35,150 nt of DNA from JAZDGL01 sp043806975 (GTDB lineage Bacteria > Patescibacteriota > Minisyncoccia > CAYZDR01). The notes under the pieces were generated by a model that was not told the DNA's origin, made no database searches, and worked only from the letters and a program-made list of their open reading frames with translations. The stretch is from assembly GCA_043806975.1 (NCBI GenBank), contig JAZDGL010000037.1:1-35150 (forward strand). Reading direction: 5' to 3'. The first letter of the stretch is position 1. Each line of letters opens with the position of its first letter. A program made the position numbers and the translations under genes. This document shows, one piece after another, positions 22,841-30,559 of the stretch.

Positions 22841-22963
22841 ATAACAACAGTTTAAAGTTAAGAGTTTTAAGTTTTAAGTAAAAACTCAGGCAGGCTAATC
22901 TAGGCATATTTAAATTTTTTCCTTGACTTGCAACTTTCAGCTTTTTAACTTTTCACTGTATTT

Positions 22964-23038
22964 GTCCTTGTAGTTCAATGGATAGAACATAGGCTTGCGG
23001 TGCCTACGATGCAGGTTCGATTCCTGCCAAGGACACCA
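22964..23038 (+). tRNA. tRNA-Arg (anticodon GCG)
   Basis: Acceptor GTCCTTG pairs with CAAGGAC, discriminator A, encoded CCA at 23036-23038. Anticodon stem TAGGC/GCCTA, loop TTGCGGT, anticodon GCG (22997-22999). D loop contains GGA (A20, the arginine identity base), and the T arm is GCAGG-TTCGATT-CCTGC. Reads CGC and CGT. Most bacteria use ACG (inosine) for this box. Confidence 0.93.
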
Positions 23039-23068
23039 TTAGAAATAACTCTTGTTTCGAAAATAAAA

Positions 23069-23117
23069 ACGAGATGTTGATAACTTGCTAGTTTCAGCAA
23101 ATTACCAAACATCTCGT
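23069..23117. other. Hairpin downstream of tRNA-Arg
   Basis: ACGAGATGTT (23069-23078) pairs with AACATCTCGT (23108-23117); the loop holds a smaller TTGCT/AGCAA hairpin. No T run follows. It could be a processing or termination structure, or another repeat. After it, 23121-23170 is a degenerate CCAAGA-type short repeat, and 23200-23330 shows only short hairpins (CCCGAGGTACGGG) and a possible promoter TTGTCA-N16-TATAAA at 23234-23261. No gene seen in 23039-23417. Confidence 0.4.
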
Positions 23118-23329
23118 AAATAGCCAAGATTCCAAAGACCAAGAGCCAAGACTCCTGATCCAAGAACCACATGACACATCTCCTATTTTTACCTCTTACC
23201 CGAGGTACGGGTTACCCGAAATGGGCAAAAAAATTGTCAAAAAACTTGTTTATATTATAAACCTATTTATCGTTTTTGTCAAGCTTTAGAATAGAATTTA
23301 AGGCACAATTGGCAGAATTTTGGTTTCAT

Positions 23330-23357
23330 GTAGGGGCAATTCATGAATTGCCCCTAC
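23330..23357. repeat. R2 palindrome (perfect, 28 bp) upstream of recG
   Basis: GTAGGGGCAATTCA followed by its exact complement. Its flanks GGTTTCAT and ATGAAAC are also inverted at a distance. Confidence 0.85.
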
Positions 23358-23381
23358 TAAATTAATTTGTAATGAAACAAA

Positions 23382-23411
23382 TTGGAATTTGTTTTTATGA
23401 TGCTGTATAAT
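23382..23411 (+). promoter_or_regulatory. recG promoter, leaderless layout
   Basis: TTGGAA (23382-23387), 18-base spacer, TATAAT (23406-23411), then TAAGGC and the ATG. Six bases between -10 and start codon, as for leuS and aspS. Confidence 0.65.
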
Positions 23412-23417
23412 TAAGGC

Positions 23418-25799
23418 ATGGTTTTAGATGCGCCAATTTCAACACTAAAAATCGCCAAGCGGTATGAAGAACTGCTAGGGCGGCTTGGAGTTAAAACCGT
23501 TCGTGATTTGCTTTATCATTTCCCCCACCGATATGAAAATTTTGGAGAAGTTAAACTAATTAATGATTTAATCGGAGGGGAAAAAGCAACCATACAAGGA
23601 ATGATTTTATCCGCTAAAATCACGCGCACACCTAGAAAAAGAATGCAGATTTTTGAAGCGGTTATTGCCGACAAAAGCGGAACGATCAAAGCAATTTGGT
23701 TTAACCAAACATTCTTGCAAAATACGCTTTGGAAAGGACTATTTGTAAGTTTAAGCGGAAAAGTTGATTTTGATTACGATAATTTGCAAATTATAAATCC
23801 ATTATATGAAATTATCCCTGATTGTAGGGGCGGAAAATTTTCCTCTCCTGCAAATTCTCTCCCTCTTAATAAGGGGGAGATTGAAAGGGGGTATCCCAGC
23901 ATTCAAACTGGCGGGCTTATCCCGATTTACCCGGAAACAGAAGGGCTCACTTCGCGGTGGCTGCGAACCCGCATAAAATCCATACTGCATTTATCGGACG
24001 AAATTTCAGAATTTTTGCCCGAAGAAGTTTTGGATCGGCAAGATTTAATGCTCGTCAACGAAGCAATCAAACAGGCGCATTTTCCAGAAAACGAAAAAGC
24101 TAAAAACGAAGCAAGAAAACGGCTCGCCTTTGAGGAGCTTTTTTTAATGCAAATTTATCTAAAAAAGCAAAAACAAAACTGGCAGAACAACCGCGCAGAA
24201 AAAATAAAATTCAATCAAAAATTAGTTAAAGATTTTGTAGAAAAATTACCTTTTAAACTTACCGATGTTCAAAGAAAATCCGCTTGGGATATTCTTCAAG
24301 ACATTGAAAAACCCTTCCCGATGAACCGCTTGCTAGAAGGCGACGTTGGCTCAGGGAAAACTGTTGTTGCCGCAATGGCAATGCTTCAAGTTGCGGATTC
24401 GGGTTTTCAGGCGGCAATTATGGCGCCAACAGAAGTGCTGGCAAGACAGCATTATGAAACATTATCTCAACTGCTGCCAGATTTTTCAACAGCTTTATTA
24501 ACGCGCTCTTATTGGGAAATGTCGGAAAAAGAAATTGAGGGGTTAAGAAATTCAGAAATTGAAAATCCCCCTGCCCCCTTTACAAAGGGGGAAACAGCGG
24601 AAGAGTTTAAAAATATACCTGCCCCTTCTACAAAGGGGACATCCTTATATTCCCCCCTTTTGGAAGGGGGACTACCGCCCAAGGCGGTCTGCCTTGGGCA
24701 GAAGGGGGATTTTAAAAATATACTCACTCCTTCTACCCCTTCGCTTTCAGCCGCGGACGAGGGCGGAAAAAAAGAAATAAAAAAGCGCGAGGATATTCTA
24801 AATAAAATAAAATCTGGAGAGATTAAAATTGTAATCGGAACACATAGCTTGATCCAAAAAGAAATAAAATTCAAAAATCTAGCGCTGGCGATAATTGACG
24901 AACAGCATCGCTTCGGAGTGTCTCAACGGGCAGCCCTTCAAAAAGAAGCCGCGCAAATTCAAGATAAAACCCCTTCAATAGTCCCCCACCTTTTAACAAT
25001 GACAGCGACTCCAATTCCCCGAACCTTAGCGCTTTCAGCCTATGGAGATTTGGATCTTTCAATCTTGGATAAAATGCCCGAAGGACGGCAAAAAATCATC
25101 ACCCAAATAGTTCCGCCCGCAAGATACGACGAAGCTTATAATTTTATAAGTTGTGAAATTAAAAAAGGACGACAAATTTTTATAGTCTGTCCACTTATAG
25201 AAGAATCAGAAAAAATGGAGGCGAAATCAGTTACGGAAGAATTTGAAAAAATTTCCCAAAACGCCATTTTAAAAAATTTTAAAATTGCTATGCTGCACGG
25301 ACGGATGAAAACAAAAGAAAAAGAAGAAATTATGCAAAATTTTAAAAACTATGAAATAGATATTTTAATTTCAACATCAGTTATTGAAGTGGGGATAGAT
25401 ATACCGAATGCTTCAGTGATGATGGTTGAGGGGTCGGAAAGATTCGGATTAGCGCAGCTGCACCAATTCCGCGGAAGAGTCGGGCGCGGTCAGCACCAAT
25501 CTTACTGCCTGCTTTTCACGGATTCCACTTCGCGAACCACTCACCAGCGATTAAAAGCGCTCGTTTCCAGTGCCAACGGTTTTGAACTGGCAGAAAAAGA
25601 TTTGGAAATACGCGGACCGGGAGAATTTATTGGTTCGCGCCAATCAGGGTTGCCAGATTTAGCTATGGCAAGCTTAACAGATACCAAGCTAATCCAAACC
25701 GCCCGAGAGGAAGCAGAATTGATTATCGGTCGGATTGAGCAATTTCCCGAATTAGAAAAGAAAATAAAAAAATTTGATCAAGAAGTGCATTGGGAATAA
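23418..25799 (+). CDS. recG: ATP-dependent DNA helicase RecG, expanded by repeats
   Basis: 793 aa against about 690. The N-terminal wedge/OB domain (about 1-200) and two helicase domains are complete: GDVGSGKT Walker A at 308-315, DEQHRFGV near 494, TATPIPRTLAL, LHGRMK, SVIEVGIDIPNA and QFRGRVGRG. RecG remodels stalled forks and branched DNA. Two repeat-derived insertions keep the frame: about 135-164 (wedge domain, DCRGGKFSSP...IERGYPS) and about 366-452 (helicase domain 1, between LLTRS and the ILNKIKSGEIKIVIGTHSLI segment, where other RecGs have about ten residues). Both are on the surface side of domain loops; activity may be retained. Confidence 0.95.
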   Translation: MVLDAPISTLKIAKRYEELLGRLGVKTVRDLLYHFPHRYENFGEVKLINDLIGGEKATIQGMILSAKITRTPRKRMQIFEAVIADKSGTIKAIWFNQTFLQNTLWKGLFVSLSGKVDFDYDNLQIINPLYEIIPDCRGGKFSSPANSLPLNKGEIERGYPSIQTGGLIPIYPETEGLTSRWLRTRIKSILHLSDEISEFLPEEVLDRQDLMLVNEAIKQAHFPENEKAKNEARKRLAFEELFLMQIYLKKQKQNWQNNRAEKIKFNQKLVKDFVEKLPFKLTDVQRKSAWDILQDIEKPFPMNRLLEGDVGSGKTVVAAMAMLQVADSGFQAAIMAPTEVLARQHYETLSQLLPDFSTALLTRSYWEMSEKEIEGLRNSEIENPPAPFTKGETAEEFKNIPAPSTKGTSLYSPLLEGGLPPKAVCLGQKGDFKNILTPSTPSLSAADEGGKKEIKKREDILNKIKSGEIKIVIGTHSLIQKEIKFKNLALAIIDEQHRFGVSQRAALQKEAAQIQDKTPSIVPHLLTMTATPIPRTLALSAYGDLDLSILDKMPEGRQKIITQIVPPARYDEAYNFISCEIKKGRQIFIVCPLIEESEKMEAKSVTEEFEKISQNAILKNFKIAMLHGRMKTKEKEEIMQNFKNYEIDILISTSVIEVGIDIPNASVMMVEGSERFGLAQLHQFRGRVGRGQHQSYCLLFTDSTSRTTHQRLKALVSSANGFELAEKDLEIRGPGEFIGSRQSGLPDLAMASLTDTKLIQTAREEAELIIGRIEQFPELEKKIKKFDQEVHWE
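23823..23895. repeat. R2 half plus R3 module inside recG (wedge domain)
   Basis: TGTAGGGGCGGAAAATTTTC (23823-23842) is the R2 head also found in tatD. It is followed by CTCCCTCTTAATAAGGGGGA and GATTGAAAGGGGGT, an R3 module. Confidence 0.8.
24561..24745. repeat. R3/R4 repeat cluster inside recG (helicase domain 1)
   Basis: First unit 24561-24608 (48 bp) differs at three positions from the first unit of the tandem array at 27054. A second partial unit, a C6T4/G5 hairpin, the R4 palindrome CCAAGGCGGTCTGCCTTGG (24679-24697) and a third unit beginning follow. All is in frame. Confidence 0.85.
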
Positions 25800-25815
25800 T
25801 GCGAAAATTGTTTTT

Positions 25816-25909
25816 GCGTCATTCTGAGCGACGAAGGAGTGAAAAATCCCGTTTTTTTCAGCTTGAATTCGGGATCCTTCACTTCGCTCCGCTCCATTCA
25901 GGATGACGC
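25816..25909. repeat. R5-type inverted repeat, GTCATTCTGAG ends (94 bp)
   Basis: GCGTCATTCTGAGCGACGAA at the left; the right end, complemented, reads GCGTCATCCTGAATGGAGC. Inside, AAAATCCCG and CGGGATCC and a GAAGGAGTGAA/TTCACTTCG pair. First of several repeats in the 696-bp gap after recG. Confidence 0.75.
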
Positions 25910-25915
25910 TTTGAC

Positions 25916-26164
25916 TATTTGGCGACAGCCCCTTAATCCCCTTTTGCCCTAAGGGCTTCGGCGGAACGCAGTAAGGAAAATTGAGAGGGATAAGGAGATT
26001 GAGAGGGATTTCGGTATTTTCTCCCTTTGGAAAGGGAGATTACCGCCCAAGACGGTCTGCCTTGGGCAGAAGAGGGATTTTAAAATAAATTTGTTTACAA
26101 AACCCCTTTCAATTCCCCCTTACAAGGGGGAAAATATCGAAATTTGTTTTGCGGAAGCCAAATA
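25916..26164. repeat. R1 MITE-like element, copy F (249 bp, mosaic)
   Basis: Ends TATTTGGC and GCCAAATA. The first module matches copy A (CCTAAGGGCTTCGGCGGA), the second copy D with an R4 palindrome (26046-26068), and the last is copy E in inverted orientation, ending in AAATTTGTTTTGCGGAAGCC. A composite of pieces seen separately elsewhere. Confidence 0.7.
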
Positions 26165-26183
26165 ATCATTAATTACATAGCAT

Positions 26184-26205
26184 GCTACTGAATTAATTCA
26201 GTAGC
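26184..26205. repeat. Perfect 22-bp palindrome
   Basis: GCTACTGAATT followed by its exact complement. Not related to the other families here; could form a hairpin in either transcript. Confidence 0.6.
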
Positions 26206-26219
26206 AAAACTTGCGCAAT

Positions 26220-26245
26220 AAAAAAGCCAGCAGAAAGCTGCTGGC
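26220..26245 (-). terminator. Probable minus-strand terminator
   Basis: GCCAGCAG-AAAG-CTGCTGGC hairpin (26226-26245), followed on the minus strand by six T. It would end the transcript of the DNA glycosylase gene 250 bp downstream of its stop. The stretch 26246-26495 is C/A-rich and low in complexity; I see no gene or repeat in it. Confidence 0.65.
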
Positions 26246-26495
26246 ATAAAACATTCATAAAAATACTTATCCCCCCCCTAGGAAACATCAGAATCATAAA
26301 AACAAAAAAATCCCCTATCTCCTACTATTTCCTAACTCTTTTGATCCCCCTCTTTATGATTTTCTTCCTTTCTTTTTTCAAAACATACCCCTCCCTAAAA
26401 AAGTTTTTGCCCAAAAACCCAAAAAGTTCTAATCTAACTCTAATATACAATACGCTTGGACTTTTTGTCAAATTTTCAAAATCCCACGAACAATT

Positions 26496-27032
26496 TCACC
26501 ACTTTAGAAAAATTTTAAATCTCCACTCTTTTTCCGCCCAGTCGCCGGCGTAAGCTACGCCAATTCTTTTTCCTGAAACAATTTTTTCTCCGTCAGTTAA
26601 GCCGCCCTCAGTTATCCACAGGCCGCTTTCTTTTTTGAACGCTTTCACGCCATTCAAACTTCTATCAATTTCCAAATCGCGGCATAATTTTCCCGGACCA
26701 TTTGCTCCGTTAAAACCCACCGCCCTAATCAAAACCGCCGCGGGAAAATCTTTTTTTTCGGTAATAACATTCAAACAATGATACATTCCATAAATCATAT
26801 ACACATACCAAAATCCAGGCGGTCCAAACATAGTTTCCGTCCGTTTAGTCCTTCCTTTTGACGCGTGGCAAGCCAAATCTTCCTGCCCGATATACGCTTC
26901 TGTTTCAATAATTCTAGCTTTAATTATTTTTCCATCTTCCATCCGGCGAACTAAAAAACAGCCCAAAAGATTTTGGGCAACCGACAAGGTATCTTGATAA
27001 TAGAATGATTGAGGAATTATTTTTTTCAACAC
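26496..27032 (-). CDS. mpg: 3-methyladenine DNA glycosylase (AAG/MPG family)
   Basis: 178 aa. AAG-fold base-excision enzyme removing alkylated purines. Visible signatures are LLGCFLVRR, IIETEAY with the catalytic Glu, DLACHASKGRTKRTETMFGPPGFWYVYMIYGMYHCLNV (read here in two parts: the HASKGRT-RTE loop and the YVY-YGMYHCLN strand) and GANGPGKLCRDLEI. The C-terminal part is slightly short. Stands alone: recG is convergent to the left and a tandem repeat separates it from the GT gene. Confidence 0.92.
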   Translation of the reverse strand: MLKKIIPQSFYYQDTLSVAQNLLGCFLVRRMEDGKIIKARIIETEAYIGQEDLACHASKGRTKRTETMFGPPGFWYVYMIYGMYHCLNVITEKKDFPAAVLIRAVGFNGANGPGKLCRDLEIDRSLNGVKAFKKESGLWITEGGLTDGEKIVSGKRIGVAYAGDWAEKEWRFKIFLKW

Positions 27033-27053
27033 AAAAATTAATTTCTAATTTCT

Positions 27054-27246
27054 AAAAATCCCCCTACCCCCTTTTCAAAGGGGGAAACAGCGGAAGAGTT
27101 TAAAAACATACCTACCCCCTTTACAAAAGTGGGCAAGGAAGGAAGAATTTAAAAACATACCTGCCGCCCTTTTCAAGGAGGAAATAGTGAAAAAACTTAA
27201 AAAACACCCTAACCCCCTTTTCAAATGGGGAAAATTTAACAGAAGG
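27054..27246. repeat. Tandem array of four R3 units (48, 49, 48, 48 bp)
   Basis: Units start at 27054, 27102, 27151 and 27199. Each has the order AAAAACATACCTACCCCCTT, TTCAAAGGGGG, AAACAGCGGAAGAGTTT with divergence growing along the array; in each the C5T4/A3G5 part can form a hairpin. Unit 1 matches the recG unit at 45 of 48 bases. Lies between the mpg start and the GT4 gene stop. Confidence 0.85.
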
Positions 27247-27257
27247 AAATTTTAACT

Positions 27258-28415
27258 TTATTTTTTATTTTTTATCAAACTCTCATACACCCCTGCCATC
27301 TTTTCCGCGCAGTTTTCTATAGAATATTCTTGCGCTGTTTTCAGGGCTTTTTCGCTAATCTTTTTTCGCAAATCGCTATCCTTAATTATTTTTCCCAACT
27401 CTGCAGCAAATTCTCCTTCATCATTTGCAGTTAAAATTCCATCTTCTCCGCTCGTGATAATATCCTGCGCTCCCTGCGCCTTTACAGCAATAACAGGAAT
27501 CCCGCTCGCCATCGCTTCCACCGTCATTATCCCCTGCGTTTCAGAAAGCGATGCATACATAAAAATATCCCCTGCCTTAAAATAATCGCCTATTTCACTA
27601 TGCGCGACTGCTCCAGCGAAAATAACCCTATCGAAAATCTTCTTTTTCCTCACAATTTCTTCCAACCTCGCCCGATCGCTTCCATCACCCACTATCATAA
27701 ATTTCAGGTTCCCCTTGTTCCCGCTTATTTTCGCAAAAACATTCACTAAAAATTCAACATTTTTTTCCAAAGCCAATCGAGCAACCGTAAGAAGCAAAAA
27801 ATCCTTATCCGTAATTCCAAATTTTTCCCTAACCATCCGTCCATTTGCGCTTTTAAATTGTTCCATTCTAACCCCCGTCGGAATTATCTCAATCGGGCTT
27901 TTCACCCCCCACTCGCAAATAATTTCTTTGATAGATTCACTCGGAGCAATTACCATATCACAATTATTGGCAAAATTCGCGGCGGTATTTTTTACATACC
28001 ATTTCAAAAAAGACTGCGACAAAAAAGGAATAAAATGCGTATAAATATCGTAGCGAGTATGGTTTGTAAAAACCGCAGGAACCCCCAGCTTTTTCGCAAA
28101 TTTTAACCCCGCCGCTCCGGCGTTAAAAGGATGCTGGCAATGAATAATATCCAAATCAAGATCTTTCGCTTTTTTAAAAATACCCCTATCCCAAGTTATC
28201 GCAATCGGAAATTGCGTTTTGTATTTAAAATCAATAGAAGGAAAGCGAAAAACATTCGGATTTTCGTCTTTATATCCCGGAAAATTCGGAGCAAAAATAT
28301 ACACTTTATGCCCCCGCTTTTCCAAACCCTCGCGAAAAGACTCCACCGATTCTGTTAGCCCGCTGATAATAGGCTTATAATTGTTGGTAAAAATTCCGAT
28401 TTTCATAATTTTCAT
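27258..28415 (-). CDS. GT4-family glycosyltransferase
   Basis: 385 aa, GT-B fold. The N-terminal half has FTNNYKPIISGLTESV near the start and HCQHPFN; the C-terminal half has LLLTVARLALEKN, FMIVGDGSDRARLE and the SETQGIMTVEAMASG (E-x7-E) motif of GT4. Overall closest in pattern to diacylglycerol glucosyltransferases and similar lipid-linked transferases (UgtP/Alg-like with an 'N-H-T-R-Y' segment at about 124). Donor and acceptor are not known. Two ATG codons (28415, 28406); the second gives MKIGIFTNNY. Last gene of a three-gene unit with dedA and a hydrolase, two bases after the hydrolase stop. Confidence 0.85.
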   Translation of the reverse strand: MKIMKIGIFTNNYKPIISGLTESVESFREGLEKRGHKVYIFAPNFPGYKDENPNVFRFPSIDFKYKTQFPIAITWDRGIFKKAKDLDLDIIHCQHPFNAGAAGLKFAKKLGVPAVFTNHTRYDIYTHFIPFLSQSFLKWYVKNTAANFANNCDMVIAPSESIKEIICEWGVKSPIEIIPTGVRMEQFKSANGRMVREKFGITDKDFLLLTVARLALEKNVEFLVNVFAKISGNKGNLKFMIVGDGSDRARLEEIVRKKKIFDRVIFAGAVAHSEIGDYFKAGDIFMYASLSETQGIMTVEAMASGIPVIAVKAQGAQDIITSGEDGILTANDEGEFAAELGKIIKDSDLRKKISEKALKTAQEYSIENCAEKMAGVYESLIKNKK

Positions 28416-28417
28416 CT

Positions 28418-29185
28418 TTAACCCACATTTTTTTCTATAAACTCCAATATCTTTTCAAAAATTTGTTCTGCGTAAATATCTACAATAAAAGTATGGTCAG
28501 AATCTTTTATCCATACCAATTCTTTTTTATCTTTCGGAGTTTTTAATAAACTAAATACTTTTTTCACATTGCGATCTTTCAAAAGCTGATCTCTTGTTGA
28601 CTGCATCACAAGCGCGGGACATTCCACTTTTTGCAATTTCTCTTTGCTGTCAAACATACCATCAATAGCATCTCCTACGCTTTTTGTGGGAAATTTCCAA
28701 TAATGCTTTTTATACTCCAAAATTTCTTTCCTTACATAGTTAGAATATCTTTTTGTATTTTCCGGATGAACTATTCTCAAAATAGGAAGAAAAAATCTTA
28801 AATAAAAACTCCTTAACCGCAAGGGCATCCCCATTAAAATTATCCCCTGCATTTCTGGATTGCCCGCAGCGACATTCACCGCTAAATTTCCCCCCATTGA
28901 AACCCCTCCGATAAAAACCCTCTCAACTTTTTTCTTAAAATCTAAATATGCTTCATTCGCCGCTTTTTCCCAATCTTTCCATCCTACTTTATATAAATCC
29001 TGCCAAACGGTTCCATGACCTGGCAAAAGCGGCGCATGCACGGTGTAGCCTTTTTCACAAAGAAATTGAGCAAGTTTTCTCAATTCAAACGGAGAGCTTG
29101 ACCAGCCGTGGAATAAAAGCACTCCTATTTTTTTATCGTTTTCAGGGTTAGGTTTTAGCAAAAACGGTCCCGCGCCAGAAATCAT
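28418..29185 (-). CDS. Alpha/beta hydrolase, carboxylesterase Est30-like
   Basis: 255 aa. GVLLFHGWSSSPFELRKLAQFL (oxyanion HGW), PLLPGHGT, nucleophile elbow GVSMGGNLA, acid in STRDQLL and catalytic His in DSDHTFI complete the triad. The order and lengths match small bacterial carboxylesterases/monoacylglycerol lipases. No signal peptide. The operon position between a DedA protein and a GT4 transferase suggests lipid or glycolipid metabolism, an inference. Confidence 0.88.
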   Translation of the reverse strand: MISGAGPFLLKPNPENDKKIGVLLFHGWSSSPFELRKLAQFLCEKGYTVHAPLLPGHGTVWQDLYKVGWKDWEKAANEAYLDFKKKVERVFIGGVSMGGNLAVNVAAGNPEMQGIILMGMPLRLRSFYLRFFLPILRIVHPENTKRYSNYVRKEILEYKKHYWKFPTKSVGDAIDGMFDSKEKLQKVECPALVMQSTRDQLLKDRNVKKVFSLLKTPKDKKELVWIKDSDHTFIVDIYAEQIFEKILEFIEKNVG

Positions 29186-29199
29186 AATAATTTATTTAA

Positions 29200-29796
29200 T
29201 TACTCTAAATTTTCCGCTTTTCCTGCTAATTTTTGTATTATCTTTACTAAAATAAGCGCGGATATTATAATTAAAGCGATAACAAATCCGACCTGCGAAA
29301 CATTTTGGCTTATTCTTTCAAAACTTTCTCCAAAAAAATACCCCAAAGAAAACATAAAAGCAACCCATCCCGCACTTCCAATTAGGTCAAATTTAATAAA
29401 CTTTTTAAAATTCATCCTGATTGACCCCGCCGTCAAAAGCATTATAAAGCAAAATCCGCTTGTAAATTTTATAGGAATAATCACTCTCCCGCCCCTTTCA
29501 TTCAAATATCTCTTTAATTTTTGCATTTTCTTTTCCGCGCGCAAAAATTTAACAAATTTTTGAATGATATTGCTCCCGCCAAAATATCCCACAAAATACC
29601 ACATCGTATCGCTTAATATATCTCCCAAAAATAACAGCAATAGAACCAGCCATATATTCAAAATCCCCAGCGCCACAAAAAACCCCCCAATCAGCATTAT
29701 ATTTATCCCCTCAATAAAAGAACCTAAAAAAATCGCTAAATACTTATATTCTTTTATTAGAGCAAGGACGGTTTGAGTATTGATGTTAAAAATCAT
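29200..29796 (-). CDS. DedA-family membrane protein (VTT/SNARE-associated)
   Basis: 198 aa with five to six hydrophobic segments. DedA features: IFLGSFIEGINIMLIGGF near the N-terminus, LFLGDILSDTMWYFVGYFGG, and IPIKFTSGFCFIMLLTAGSIRMNFKKFIKFD in place of the F-x-R-x-x-P region. Known relatives scramble or flip lipids, including the undecaprenyl phosphate carrier. First of a three-gene unit. TTGACT-N18-TAGTAT lies upstream. Confidence 0.85.
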   Translation of the reverse strand: MIFNINTQTVLALIKEYKYLAIFLGSFIEGINIMLIGGFFVALGILNIWLVLLLLFLGDILSDTMWYFVGYFGGSNIIQKFVKFLRAEKKMQKLKRYLNERGGRVIIPIKFTSGFCFIMLLTAGSIRMNFKKFIKFDLIGSAGWVAFMFSLGYFFGESFERISQNVSQVGFVIALIIISALILVKIIQKLAGKAENLE

Positions 29797-29819
29797 TTTT
29801 TTATTTTCAATATCATTAT

Positions 29820-29849
29820 ATACTATTTTAAGTAAAAATGAAAAGTCAA
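29820..29849 (-). promoter_or_regulatory. Possible promoter of the DedA operon
   Basis: Minus strand TTGACT (29849-29844), 18-base spacer, TAGTAT (29825-29820), about 23 bases before the ATG. Confidence 0.45.
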
Positions 29850-29921
29850 AAATTGCAATTTATAACCACCCTCTCTCCTCTTGCTTTCTTTTCCATTATT
29901 TGTTAATATAAAAGTAACGAT

Positions 29922-30263
29922 ATGGGATTTATTTTTTGTTCCATAGCCAATTCCCTAGCGCTTTTAACAGCCGAATATTTTTTAGCAAATGTTTCTTTTA
30001 CGGGGAATAATTTGCTCCCTGTTTTAATCGCAGGCTTGGTTTTGGCTTTGGCAAACACAATTTTAAAGCCGCTTCTTAAAATCTTGTCTTTCCCCTTTAT
30101 CCTATTAAGCTTCGGGCTTTTCTCATTTTTAATCAGTATGGGAATGCTTTGGACAACCGACCAGCTTATGCCTGAACTTACCATCAAAGGCTTTCCTGCG
30201 CTGTTTTTAACAACTTTAATAGTCGGGGTTTTTAATCTTTTAAGCTCTGGACTAAAAAATTAA
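29922..30263 (+). CDS. YvlD-like / phage holin family 4 membrane protein
   Basis: 113 aa with four transmembrane helices. LALANTILKPLLKILSFPFILLSFGLFSFLI is the hallmark of the family (an N-x3-KP-x-L-x-I-L-x-x-P segment followed by a G-rich helix). Despite the family name, chromosomal members are common and not linked to phage; function unknown. Followed five bases after the stop by secG. Confidence 0.85.
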   Translation: MGFIFCSIANSLALLTAEYFLANVSFTGNNLLPVLIAGLVLALANTILKPLLKILSFPFILLSFGLFSFLISMGMLWTTDQLMPELTIKGFPALFLTTLIVGVFNLLSSGLKN

Positions 30264-30268
30264 CCAAT

Positions 30269-30490
30269 ATGATCACAAAAATTTTAGATATTGCGCATAT
30301 TACTTCAGCGGTTTTAATGATTGCAACAATTCTATTACAAAGAAGAGGCGCGGGGCTTTCTATGACATTTGGAGGAGATGGAAACTTTTATTACGCAAAA
30401 AGAGGCTTTGAAAAAGCGCTTCTTATCGCCACTATTATTTTGGCAATAATTTTTCTAGGCAGCGCTCTCGCAAAAATCGTTATCGCTTAA
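30269..30490 (+). CDS. secG: Preprotein translocase subunit SecG
   Basis: 73 aa, two transmembrane helices. LLQRRGAGLSMTFGGDGNFYYAKRGFEK is the cytosolic loop of SecG, with ILAIIFLGSALA as the second helix. SecG assists the SecYE channel. Co-directional with the flanking membrane and substrate-binding protein genes. Confidence 0.9.
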   Translation: MITKILDIAHITSAVLMIATILLQRRGAGLSMTFGGDGNFYYAKRGFEKALLIATIILAIIFLGSALAKIVIA

Positions 30491-30559
30491 ATCTTGCGGG
30501 CAAACTTTTCTAACAAACTGCTTTTACGGCAGCCAAAGCCATTATTAGTAATCTACTTA

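Noticed and set aside
22975..23172. 65-codon minus-strand frame
   Set aside because: It is the antisense of tRNA-Arg and its downstream hairpin.
17440..25799. tatD and recG as pseudogenes because of extra length
   Set aside because: Frames are open throughout and every catalytic motif is intact; the extra residues fall between conserved blocks.
26341..26553. 70-codon plus-strand frame after recG
   Set aside because: Low-complexity composition, no ribosome binding site, and it runs into the antisense of mpg.
27054..27246. CRISPR array
   Set aside because: The four units are direct tandem repeats without distinct spacers, the unit recurs inside recG, and no cas genes are nearby.
29922..30263. 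Prophage holin
   Set aside because: Family name only; neighbours are secG and housekeeping membrane genes, with no phage genes.
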